From JBKBIP01 sp046297495 (GTDB taxonomy: Bacteria > Planctomycetota > Planctomycetia > Gemmatales > Gemmataceae), in NCBI GenBank assembly GCA_046297495.1, contig JBKBIP010000018.1:1-64000 (forward strand): 64,000 nt of DNA, given 5' to 3'. How positions within the stretch are numbered: position 1 is the first letter of the stretch; each line of letters begins with the position of its first letter. Positions 1 to 7,408 of this stretch are shown here, one piece after another. The translations under genes were made by a program, and so were the position numbers. The notes under the pieces are model-generated. The model was not told the origin of the DNA. It searched no databases and worked only from the letters and a program-made list of their open reading frames with translations.

Positions 1-94
1 GCAATCCTCCTATGTTATAGAACCCTCAACGCCCCTTCGTTGTTGGTCGGATTTCATGAATTTTAGGCGATGGTGCTCGATTTTATGTTTAGAA

Positions 95-133
95 CGCGCG
101 CGCCGGATTTTCTTGCGCGCGAATTTTTTATTT
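95..133 (+). terminator. Candidate hairpin with T-rich tail
   Basis: A GC-only stem (CGCGCGC at 95-101 pairing with GCGCGCG at 115-121) is followed by AATTTTTTATTTTT. This could be the intrinsic terminator of a plus-strand gene lying before the window, or simply part of the leader of the GT2 gene that starts at 204. No gene end is visible upstream within the window, so the assignment is tentative. Confidence 0.35.
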
Positions 134-203
134 TTGGTGTTTTGCTCGATTCCGCCATTCCGCTTCGCTTGATCCAGAACAATCTCAGGAAGGACCCACC
201 ATC

Positions 204-1214
204 ATGGCATCATCGGCCACCACCCCCGCAGTGACGATTTTGATCGTCAACTATAACGGTAAGCACTATCTCCACGACTGCTTGACGGCCTTGGAGCGGC
301 AAACATATCCCCGGTCGTCGTGGGAGGTCGTGCTGGTCGATAACGCTTCCGCGGATGGCTCGGTCGCTTATGTGCGCGAGCATTTTCCGTGGGTCAAAGT
401 GACGTCTCTGAGTCGTAATCGTGGTTTCGCGGGGGGAAACAACGTCGGCATGAGGCGTACGCAAGCCCCCTACGTTGCCTTGTTAAATAATGACACGGTC
501 GTGGATGCCGATTGGTTGGCGGCGCTGGTGGAAGTCATGGAGCAGGAACCGCGCATCGGCGGCGTGGCTTCCAAAATCTTGTTCCGACACGAACCGACGA
601 GGATCAACAACGCCGGTTTGCTGCTGTATCGGGATGGACACGGCGCCGACCGGGGTTTTCGAGAGATGGATGACGGCCAATACGACGAACCCGCCGAAGT
701 CTTTGGCGGCTGCGGCGCCAGTGTCTTGCTGCGCCGCGCCATGCTTGACGATGTGGGGCTGTTCGACGAACGCTTATTCATGTACTACGAGGACACCGAT
801 TTGGCCTGGCGGGCGCGGGCGCGGGGTTGGCGCTTTTGCTACACTCCCCGATCACGGGTCTGGCACGTTCATTGTGGCTCGTCGGGGGAGTGGTCGCCAT
901 TCTTCCTGTACTATGTGGAGCGCAACCGTGTTTGGGTCAACTGGAAGAACGCGCCGCCGCGACTGGCCCTGCGCGTATCGGCCAGTTTCAGCTGGCGCGT
1001 CGTCCGGCAGTGGTGGCGTGTTTTGTCCAGTCGTGAGCGCCACTTTGCCTGGCGACAGGCTATCGCTTATACTCGTGCCGCCTGGTCCCTGGCGATCCAT
1101 GCCCCTTTGATTCTGGCGCAGCGGCTCTGGCTGCGCGGCTGGCGACGAACGATTTCCGATCAAGAGTTAGACCATCTTCTCACTACGGTGCCCGCGCGTC
1201 GGTCCGCTGCTTGA
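204..1214 (+). CDS. Family 2 glycosyltransferase (rhamnosyltransferase-like)
   Basis: A 336-residue GT-A fold glycosyltransferase of family GT2, of the WbbL/rhamnosyltransferase-like subgroup that adds a sugar to surface polysaccharide or lipid-linked glycan. The N-terminus has the nucleotide-sugar fold start TILIVNYNG (about residues 10-18), then VDNASADGS (about 45-53), NRGFAGGNN (about 72-80) and LLNNDTVVDADWL (about 93-105), which holds the metal/sugar-nucleotide acidic site. A downstream YYEDTDLAWRAR (about 193-204) is the acidic motif typical of this subgroup. There is no signal peptide, so it should act at the cytoplasmic face of the membrane. The start is supported by AGGAAGGA 9-16 bases upstream of the ATG. 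The acceptor and donor cannot be told from sequence. The gene stands alone; the next gene is 600 bases away. Confidence 0.9.
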   Translation: MASSATTPAVTILIVNYNGKHYLHDCLTALERQTYPRSSWEVVLVDNASADGSVAYVREHFPWVKVTSLSRNRGFAGGNNVGMRRTQAPYVALLNNDTVVDADWLAALVEVMEQEPRIGGVASKILFRHEPTRINNAGLLLYRDGHGADRGFREMDDGQYDEPAEVFGGCGASVLLRRAMLDDVGLFDERLFMYYEDTDLAWRARARGWRFCYTPRSRVWHVHCGSSGEWSPFFLYYVERNRVWVNWKNAPPRLALRVSASFSWRVVRQWWRVLSSRERHFAWRQAIAYTRAAWSLAIHAPLILAQRLWLRGWRRTISDQELDHLLTTVPARRSAA

Positions 1215-1822
1215 TAATCCGCCGTCTCTTTTGTGTCACGACGGTTGCTCTTCTCCAATGCCTGGTTAAGGTTTCACAAACGATGACCTCGAAGTGAGTG
1301 CGAATAAGTTCCATGCCCCGTGCGTTGGCGCGCGCGGATCACGTTCAGAATAGGGAAGAGACGATGGAGCGACGCCGAGCCTATGCCATCCACGACGGCG
1401 CAACTGGTCTGATGTCTTTTGGCTCGGCTCGGTGGTCCGCGAAGGGATGTTGGACGTAACTCTTTTTGTCACAATATATTGAATATGAATGATGGGATGC
1501 TGAAAAATATGCGGCGTCTGGGAACTATCTGGTGCATGAAAGCGTCTAAGTTAAATTGATACATCTCTTTCTTGGAAAGATCGCTCGGCCTCGGATGATT
1601 GGAAGAGAATTCAGAATTTGGCTTGACACTCTCAATGGTTAGATTAGCCTATAGATTAAGAGACCTAAAGAGGGAATGGATTCTCGAACACGCCCAAAAT
1701 TCACACATGGATGTCAAATCCTTTGACCCGGCAACATCGTCAAAATGTTGCGAATCAGTGCAGTTCCGGCAATAAACTTGTAGAACCACGGAAGCGAATT
1801 CACGGAGAAGCACCGGGAACCC
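1215..1822. other. 608-base gap without a recognisable gene
   Basis: Neither strand has a frame with coding character here. The right half is AT-richer than its surroundings. It contains a promoter-like TTGACA at 1623-1628 facing the coiled-coil gene, and an AATATATTGAATAT stretch near 1474-1487. No tRNA-like cloverleaf or strong hairpin was seen. Confidence 0.6.
1623..1654 (+). promoter_or_regulatory. Candidate sigma-70 type promoter
   Basis: A perfect -35 box TTGACA at 1623-1628 is followed at 19-21 bases by CCTATAGAT, a poor and widely spaced -10. It faces the coiled-coil gene that starts at 1823 or 2006. Only the -35 is convincing. Confidence 0.3.
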
Positions 1823-2806
1823 ATGAACTCAGTGACGCCAAGCCCGGAACCCTATTCTGATCGGCACCAGCGAACCGCCAAGTATCTGTCCGCCGCCCAG
1901 TTTCAAGCTGCCAATTCATCCATCCTGGGGGGAACGCGGGATGCCTCCACCAGCCATGCTCGGCTTGGTCTAGAGGAATCCCCACGTAATGATTGGGAAA
2001 AATCCATGCACCAAGAAGGACGGACCATCACGACATCGAATAATGAAGGTCATGCGGATCTGAACCCGGCCATCGTTGAAGAGTTCACCCGTCTGCGTGC
2101 CGAAAACGAGGAACTCCGCGGCTTGGTTCAAGAACTGCAACAAATACTAGAGGAATCCGAATCGCGCGATCGGGATACGTGGACCGATCGCGAGCGTGAA
2201 TTCGAGCAGCTCCTCGATGAACGGCAAAATGCCTGGCTGGAGCGTGAGCGGGAGTTCGAGGAATTGCTGGCCGACAAATCGGAAACGATCCGCCAGCAGT
2301 TCATCAAGATTCAAACCCTCGAAGCCGAATTGGCTAACGCCGGCGGCAGTGGAGGTGGCGGTGGGCTGAACGTCACCGAGCAGGATTTACTCGACTTGAG
2401 CGATGAATTGGAGCGAGAACGCTGCCAGATGGCTCAGGAACGCCGTGCCCTAGAAGACGAACGCCGCCAATTCAAGGAAGACGAAGAAGCCATGATGCGG
2501 CAGATGCGGGAAATGGAAGTGCAAATGGCCCGCGAACGTGCCGAGATGGCCCGACAGCGCAACGAGCTGCAACGGTTGCACAGCGAAATTCGCCATGAAC
2601 TGGAACTGGCGCAACGCGACGCCACGTTGAACGAACGCTTGCGCATGTTGCAACGCCGTCATCAAGAGACGGGCGGCAGCGGCGGGCGGGGAAGTGGGGA
2701 ATATGCCGTTGGGGGATCCTCCTCGGTTCCCACCGATCAACCCACGCCGCCTCCTGGCAAGAAAGATAGTGGACTGCTCCGGCGTTTCTTTGGCTCCGGC
2801 GGCTAA
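1823..2806 (+). CDS. Coiled-coil protein of unknown function
   Basis: A 327-residue protein that is mostly charged heptad coiled coil. From about residue 82 to 280 it is rich in Glu, Arg, Gln and Leu (for example LRAENEELRGLVQELQQ), broken by a glycine linker (GGSGGGGG, about 173-181). The C-terminus is Gly/Ser/Pro-rich and ends in a short basic-hydrophobic tail (LLRRFFGSGG). It has no signal peptide or membrane segment. The first 61 residues have weak coding character; an in-frame ATG at 2006 is an alternative start, and neither start has a strong ribosome binding site. The function is unknown; a cytoskeletal or scaffold role is possible but is inference from composition alone. A good terminator follows at 2824. 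Confidence 0.7.
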   Translation: MNSVTPSPEPYSDRHQRTAKYLSAAQFQAANSSILGGTRDASTSHARLGLEESPRNDWEKSMHQEGRTITTSNNEGHADLNPAIVEEFTRLRAENEELRGLVQELQQILEESESRDRDTWTDREREFEQLLDERQNAWLEREREFEELLADKSETIRQQFIKIQTLEAELANAGGSGGGGGLNVTEQDLLDLSDELERERCQMAQERRALEDERRQFKEDEEAMMRQMREMEVQMARERAEMARQRNELQRLHSEIRHELELAQRDATLNERLRMLQRRHQETGGSGGRGSGEYAVGGSSSVPTDQPTPPPGKKDSGLLRRFFGSGG

Positions 2807-2823
2807 GGCTGAAACCAAATCGG

Positions 2824-2877
2824 GGGACAGGCGCTTTCCTCATTACAGAGGCGAGCAATGCGCTTGTCCCTTTTTTT
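2824..2877 (+). terminator. Intrinsic terminator of the coiled-coil gene
   Basis: GGGACAGGCGC (2824-2834) pairs with GCGCTTGTCCC (2860-2870), 10 of 11 positions, and is followed directly by seven T residues. It lies 18 bases after the stop of the coiled-coil gene and in front of a convergent gene. Confidence 0.8.
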
Positions 2878-2882
2878 GTGCC

Positions 2883-3446
2883 TTACACTTTGGATTCCTC
2901 GCGTCGCAGCGCTTCCTCATTGCTCTCCAATCCGCTTTCCTGGCGGATGCGATTCACTTCGCGCAGCACTTCATCCAAGATAATGCCATTCTCCCGCACG
3001 CCGCGATACTCAACCCGAAAGGCCCACAGGTTGACCAGCAAGGTGACAATGGCAAGACCAAAGTGGACCCACCAAGGCCAAGCCTGAAGCTGAGCGCCCG
3101 CACCAGCGGCGGCGTCGGCAATCGTCACCAGCATGGCGGCCAAAGCGGCGGGAAACGTGACGCGCTTTAGCTCACGCGTTTGTTTGGGCAGCTGCTGATC
3201 CGGCAGGCGATAGGCCAAGCCCACTTCCTTGACCCAGCGCCCGGTGCCGAGCAGATAGGTGAAGATCAGGCAATGCACCAGCAGCACGCACACCGCCGAG
3301 GACAAGCCCAGAACGAAATGCACCAGGTACGTGCCGTCGTCGGGGTTGTGGACCGAGCCACGCAGCATAGACATAACCCCGACGATGAACGTCACCGTCA
3401 ACAACACGGTGGTCAACGTCGCCAAAAAGCCGAAGATGCGCGTCAT
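2883..3446 (-). CDS. Small four-helix membrane protein, hypothetical
   Basis: A 187-residue protein with four predicted membrane segments, at about residues 5-27, 40-66, 98-116 and 125-143, followed by a soluble charged C-terminal tail with a short amphipathic helix (EVLREVNRIRQESG). No family was recognised. It is the last gene of a minus-strand run that includes the sigma factor and rpsA, but the 280-base gap to the sigma factor gene suggests its own transcript. The start has only a weak ribosome binding site (CCAGGG). The composition is that of a genuine gene, with clean hydrophobic segments and GC-rich third positions. Confidence 0.75.
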   Translation of the reverse strand: MTRIFGFLATLTTVLLTVTFIVGVMSMLRGSVHNPDDGTYLVHFVLGLSSAVCVLLVHCLIFTYLLGTGRWVKEVGLAYRLPDQQLPKQTRELKRVTFPAALAAMLVTIADAAAGAGAQLQAWPWWVHFGLAIVTLLVNLWAFRVEYRGVRENGIILDEVLREVNRIRQESGLESNEEALRREESKV

Positions 3447-3590
3447 GGAAAAACCCTGGCCGGCGTGGCTGCCATATGCTTGTTCCCCTCTCGTTCATCT
3501 TAGGAGAAAGCCTGGATCGGGACCAGACGCCAAGGAGCGCGGCCGCTGCCGCCGAGGACGAGGATATTGAATCAGAGGTAACAAGTCGGA

Positions 3591-3607
3591 CACGAAACGA
3601 TGAATCC
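3591..3607. repeat. Half copy of the dispersed palindromic element
   Basis: CACGAAACGATGAATCC matches one arm of the family seen complete at 42204 and 51033. The partner arm is not recognisable upstream, so this is a degenerate or solo arm. Confidence 0.5.
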
Positions 3608-3727
3608 AAACGACTTGGAGAAGCGACTTATCGGGAGTGCCTTATCGCCAAAGAGAACGGGGCGGGACACGGTCCATCTGCATCCCGCCCGATTCGCGGT
3701 TCTGGTCTTCGGAAAGCGTCCGTCTCC

Positions 3728-4564
3728 CTATTCCGCCGTCAGACTCTCGCTCAACTTGTTCAAGGCTTCGTTCTCGATTTGCCGGACGCGCTCGCGGGTC
3801 AGGCCGAGACGTTCGCCGATCTCTTTGAGCGTCTTCGGCTCCTCATTGTCCAGCCCGAAACGCATGCGCAGGACATTGGCCTCACGCGGGTCCATTTTGT
3901 TGAGCAGGTCGAGAACATGCTGCAAATCGTCAGTTTCGACCATCTCCAGATCGGGGGATTTGGAACGGCCATCCATCACCATCTCGTCGATGGACCAGCC
4001 ATTATCCAGCTGTTCGGTCTGCGGCGCGGAATTGTAGATGCGGATGGCTTTCTTGATGATCGATAGTTTTTTCTTGGGCAAGCCGAGTTCGCGGGCGATC
4101 TCTTCGTGAGTGGGAGTGCGGCCCATTTCGTCCTGGAGCTTGGCGGTGGCGCGGCGCCATTTCGCCAAGAGTTCCACCATATAAGCGGGAATGCGGATGG
4201 TCTTGGCGGTGTTGACCAAAGCACGCTTGATGGATTGCTTGATCCAATAGCTGGCGTAGGTGCTGAAGCGCGTGTTCATGTCGGGGTTGAAGCCCTCGAC
4301 GGCGCGCAACAGCCCCAGGTTGCCTTCCTCGATCAAGTCCTGCAAGCCCAACCCTTTGCCGGTGTAGCCACGGGCGATGTTGACCACCAGGCGCAGGTTG
4401 GCGCGGACCATACGGTCGCGCGCCTCGCCGTCCCCCGCGTTGATCCGGTGAGCCAGCTCGCGCTCATCGTCGGCGTTCAATAAGGGAGTTTCGTTGATCT
4501 CCCGAAGATACGTTTCCAGAGGCGATTGGACTGCATCGGTGCGTAAGCGGCGCGGTCGGCTCAT
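3728..4564 (-). CDS. RNA polymerase sigma factor, RpoD/SigA family
   Basis: A 278-residue sigma-70 factor that directs RNA polymerase to promoters. Region 1.2 begins near residue 14 (SPLETYLREI). Region 2 follows at about 52-122, with the core-binding and -10 segments (NLRLVVNIARGYTGKG, DLIEEGNLGLLRAVEGF, FSTYASYWIKQSI). Region 3 lies at about 130-205. Region 4 (about 215-275) has the helix-turn-helix TLKEIGERLGLTRERVRQIE that reads the -35 box. Region 1.1, present in many primary sigma factors, is missing, so it is either a short primary or a group 2 factor. The next gene on the strand side upstream is rpsA, separated by 565 bases, so the two are probably transcribed separately. Confidence 0.93.
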   Translation of the reverse strand: MSRPRRLRTDAVQSPLETYLREINETPLLNADDERELAHRINAGDGEARDRMVRANLRLVVNIARGYTGKGLGLQDLIEEGNLGLLRAVEGFNPDMNTRFSTYASYWIKQSIKRALVNTAKTIRIPAYMVELLAKWRRATAKLQDEMGRTPTHEEIARELGLPKKKLSIIKKAIRIYNSAPQTEQLDNGWSIDEMVMDGRSKSPDLEMVETDDLQHVLDLLNKMDPREANVLRMRFGLDNEEPKTLKEIGERLGLTRERVRQIENEALNKLSESLTAE

Positions 4565-5129
4565 GGAGAGTCTTCCAAAGCAATCAAGGTGCCATAGTAG
4601 TGCCAGCGTACCGTGCCTTCCGGTCGCTTACCGAAGCCGACAACACATCAACAGATGGACGGGCGGTTTGCTGTTGCACCGCCACCATCTGCTTCGGAAT
4701 GTTGGCTTCGGTATTCCGTCATTCCTTATCGTCCGAGACGGGGACAATCTTGGTATCAAGCTGGGAAAAATAGGTGAGCACTGGGAGAAGGGGGCCAGCG
4801 CTACTCGCTCATAGCTCATATTCCACACAGCCGTGCCTTCAACCAGGGGGAGTTGGACAAATAGCCGTGCAAAACTCAAGTTCGTTCGAGATCAATACGC
4901 CTTGCTCCGCCCGCGAAACGATAGAGCAAAATTCCAGGACGGGTATCATCTTTTTGCGTTCGCACCCGTTCGCGCGGGTAACCAAATTGGTCCCGCGCGA
5001 ACGGCTACACATGTCGTAGTGGCTCGCCACTGAGCGTTTCAAATTAGCGTCTGTCGGAAAGGCTCGTAGAACACCAAGGGAAAGCACGTTGAAAAACGGC
5101 TCCCCCGGCTCCGGGGCCGGGACAGACAC
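4565..5129. other. 565-base gap with palindromic elements
   Basis: No convincing gene. A 96-codon open frame on the minus strand (4839-5129) has no family resemblance and runs through hairpins. The region holds the palindrome at 4967-5003, a short perfect hairpin AGTGGCTCGCCACT at 5020-5033, and presumably the promoter of the sigma factor gene and the 3' end of rpsA. Confidence 0.6.
4967..5003. repeat. Dispersed palindromic element, perfect 12-base arms
   Basis: CGTTCGCGCGGG (4967-4978) and CCCGCGCGAACG (4992-5003) are perfect inverted repeats. Inside them, ACCA and TGGT extend the stem after a two-base bulge, leaving an AAT loop. The GTTCGCGCG core is shared with the family described at 23551 and elsewhere. 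Confidence 0.7.
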
Positions 5130-6941
5130 CTACTCCGTTTCTTTTGGTTCTTCCTTTTCGGGCGCTTCGGGAAGGTTGATTAGTTGTCCCCCCGCACCTG
5201 ATCCCGTGCCGCCACGTAGCTCGCGTTGGGGTTTGGTCGCCGCCACAGCCGCTTCCTCGCCCCCTTCGGCGCCAGGTTCGACTTCCTCATGCAAATTCTT
5301 GCGGCTCAGTCCAATTTTACGATCTTTGGGATCAACACGCAAAACTTTTACTTCGATTTCATCCCCGACCTTGACCACTTCCTCGGGACTATCAACCTTA
5401 TGATCGGCCAATTCGGAGATGTGCAGCAGACCTTCCAGCCCCGTTTCCAATTCGACGAAGACGCCGAAGTTGGTGAGCTTGGTGACTTTCCCCTTGACCA
5501 AGTCGCCGGGGTGATAGCGACCGGGAATGTCCCCTTCCCACGGGTCGTTGGCCATCTGCTTCAGGCCCAAGGCAATGCGTTTGCGCTCCTGATCCACGTT
5601 GAGAACCACGCATGTCACCTTGTCCCCCTTGGACACGACCTCGCTGGGATGGCTGACTTTGCGCACCCAGCTCATGTCGCTGACGTGCAAGAGGCCATCG
5701 ATGCCTTCCTCGATCTCGATGAAGGCGCCATAGTTGGTCAGGTTGCGGACCGTGCCAGTGATGACCTTGCCGGGCGGATAACGCTCAGCCACTTTGTCCC
5801 ACGGGTTGGGTTGAACCTGCTTCATCCCCAGGGAGATTTCCTGTTTGTCCTTGTTGATGTTGAGGACCTGGACTTCGATTTGATCTCCGATGGACACCAG
5901 CTCACTGGGGTGGTTGATGCGCTTGGTCCAGCTCATCTCGCTGATATGCACCAACCCCTCGACCCCTGGTTCCAGTTTGACGAAGGCGCCATAGGACATG
6001 ACATTGACCACCTCGCCGGTGTGCCGGCTGCCGATGGGATACTTGGCTTCGATGTTTTCCCACGGGCTGGGGGACTTGTGTTTGAGACTCAGGGCGATTT
6101 TCTCTCGATCTTTGTCCACCGATAGGATATAGACTTCCAACTCTTGATCGATGTGGACTTTCTCATGCGGATTGGACACGCGGCCCCAATCCATGTCGGT
6201 GATGTGCAGCAAGCCGTCGATGCCCCCCAGATCGACGAAGGCGCCGAACTCGGCGATGTTCTTGACGACCCCCCTGCGCACCTGCCCCGGCTCGATTTCG
6301 CTCAGCAGCCGTTCCTTCATTTCTTGCCGCTGATCCTCGATCAACTTGCGGCGGCTGATGACGATGTTACGGCGGGCTTCGTCGATCTTGAGAATCTTGC
6401 TCTCGATGGTCTTGCCAATGTAGTCGGCGATATCCGGCGGGCGGCGAATATCGACTTGGCTGGCGGGCAGAAAGACGTTGACGCCGATATTGACCAGCAG
6501 GCCTCCCTTGATCTTGCGCGTGACCATGCCCGAGACGACGTCCCCTTCCTTGTGCCGTTCGATGATGTTTTCCCATTCCTTTTGCCGCTTGGCTTTGCGA
6601 TAGCTGAGAACGACGACGCCGCCTTCGTCCTCGACCGATTCCAATAACACTTGAATGACATCACCGGAAATCGGCGGCACCAGCTGCTCGGTGCCATCGT
6701 CTTTCCATTCTTCCAGTGGGATGATCCCCTCGCTCTTGTAACCGACATCCACGAGCACATGATCGCCTTGGATATTGATCACTTTGCCGGTCAGAATTTT
6801 ATTGATCTCAAATTCCTGCTCCGGCGGCGGCAGCCAATCCTGGGTTTCGGGGTCGATGGCCGTGGCGAAGGCCGCGTTGAGTTCCTGTTCCAACTCCTGC
6901 TGCGACGGCTCATATTGCCGGAGCATATTGCGATTGACCAT
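5130..6941 (-). CDS. rpsA: 30S ribosomal protein S1
   Basis: Ribosomal protein S1 binds mRNA on the small subunit and helps initiate translation. The 603 residues contain six S1 (OB-fold) domains, beginning near residues 48, 132, 220, 305, 392 and 480. The last four are highly regular, each starting with a G-x-V-x-x-(I/L/M) strand, then YGAFV/FGVFV and GLLHISEM-type segments. An acidic N-terminal extension and a Glu/Gly-rich C-terminal tail flank them. This matches the length and domain count of proteobacterial S1 (about 557 residues, six domains). The chosen ATG is preceded by AGGAAG 12 bases upstream; an ATG five codons later is possible. A minus-strand extended -10 promoter lies at 7079-7084, and a hairpin at 7035-7055 lies in the predicted leader. 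Confidence 0.95.
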   Translation of the reverse strand: MVNRNMLRQYEPSQQELEQELNAAFATAIDPETQDWLPPPEQEFEINKILTGKVINIQGDHVLVDVGYKSEGIIPLEEWKDDGTEQLVPPISGDVIQVLLESVEDEGGVVVLSYRKAKRQKEWENIIERHKEGDVVSGMVTRKIKGGLLVNIGVNVFLPASQVDIRRPPDIADYIGKTIESKILKIDEARRNIVISRRKLIEDQRQEMKERLLSEIEPGQVRRGVVKNIAEFGAFVDLGGIDGLLHITDMDWGRVSNPHEKVHIDQELEVYILSVDKDREKIALSLKHKSPSPWENIEAKYPIGSRHTGEVVNVMSYGAFVKLEPGVEGLVHISEMSWTKRINHPSELVSIGDQIEVQVLNINKDKQEISLGMKQVQPNPWDKVAERYPPGKVITGTVRNLTNYGAFIEIEEGIDGLLHVSDMSWVRKVSHPSEVVSKGDKVTCVVLNVDQERKRIALGLKQMANDPWEGDIPGRYHPGDLVKGKVTKLTNFGVFVELETGLEGLLHISELADHKVDSPEEVVKVGDEIEVKVLRVDPKDRKIGLSRKNLHEEVEPGAEGGEEAAVAATKPQRELRGGTGSGAGGQLINLPEAPEKEEPKETE

Positions 6942-7034
6942 ATTGCGATGCTTCCTGTCGGATAATGCTGACGCCGGGATTTCCTGCCAGCTGGTGGAAA
7001 TTCCCAGCGAGGTAAAAGGATACTCCGCCGGCCC

Positions 7035-7055
7035 GAATCGTTCCTTTAACGATTC
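7035..7055 (-). promoter_or_regulatory. Hairpin in the rpsA leader
   Basis: GAATCGTT and AACGATTC form an eight-base-pair perfect stem around a five-base loop. It falls between the predicted rpsA promoter and the start codon. S1 synthesis is autoregulated at the leader in other bacteria, so a regulatory role is possible; here it is inference from position only. Confidence 0.4.
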
Positions 7056-7078
7056 TCACGAAGCGTGCGGAAACAGGG

Positions 7079-7087
7079 ATTGTACCA
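7079..7087 (-). promoter_or_regulatory. Candidate extended -10 promoter for rpsA
   Basis: Read on the minus strand this is TGGTACAAT, an extended -10 (TG-n-TACAAT). A weak -35 TTTGCG lies 16 bases before the TACAAT. It would start a leader of about 130 bases for rpsA. Confidence 0.4.
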
Positions 7088-7159
7088 TTGTTGCCGGCCT
7101 CGCAAAAGGGGGAGGAGGTGGAAAAATGCAGAGGCAGTGTCCACTCCTCATGGGCGCTC

Positions 7160-7188
7160 TTGACTCCGATTGTGATCTAATGTATACT
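7160..7188 (+). promoter_or_regulatory. Near-consensus sigma-70 promoter with no known target
   Basis: TTGACT (7160-7165), an exact 17-base spacer and TATACT (7183-7188) make the best promoter match noted in the window. It points along the plus strand into the 3' end of the minus-strand GTPase gene. The only candidate product before that gene is a 36-codon frame at 7261-7371. Confidence 0.55.
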
Positions 7189-7260
7189 AGACAAAGAAAG
7201 AGTTCACGTTGTTTCATTCTTCCATTTCACCCCACCCCCCTTAACCCACGATCCTTCTCA

Positions 7261-7371
7261 ATGCATGAAACAAAACAGTTAATTGAATGTGGAAATTATC
7301 TAACTGAAATTTCTCCAGGAGCTGTCATCCCTGGCTATGAACTTCCTGCACGAAACGCTGAATCCCCATGA
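7261..7371 (+). CDS. Possible 36-residue peptide
   Basis: An ATG-started frame of 36 codons, beginning MHETKQLIECGNYL and ending NAESP, sits about 70 bases after the strong promoter at 7160-7188. It lacks a clear ribosome binding site (CGATCCTTCTCA precedes it), and its codons are AT-richer than those of the flanking genes. It could equally be the body of a small RNA or an antisense transcript to the GTPase mRNA. No similarity to a known peptide was recognised. Confidence 0.25.
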   Translation: MHETKQLIECGNYLTEISPGAVIPGYELPARNAESP

Positions 7372-7408
7372 ACCTTGAGGAGCAGAAAACCTAGCGGCAA
7401 CGGCTCGA

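Larger units (their letters stand above)
6942..7408. other. 467-base gap: rpsA leader, opposing promoters, possible small gene
   Basis: This gap carries the rpsA leader and promoter on the minus strand and a near-consensus promoter on the plus strand (7160-7188) that has no annotated target. Its right half is AT-rich compared with the coding flanks. Confidence 0.6.

Noticed and set aside
4839..5129. 96-codon minus-strand frame between the sigma factor and rpsA
   Set aside because: It has no family likeness and passes through the perfect palindrome at 4967-5003, which is unlikely inside a gene.
5226..6125. Long plus-strand open frame opposite rpsA
   Set aside because: It is antisense to a clear six-domain S1 gene, its protein has no family likeness, and long antisense frames are expected in GC-rich DNA.
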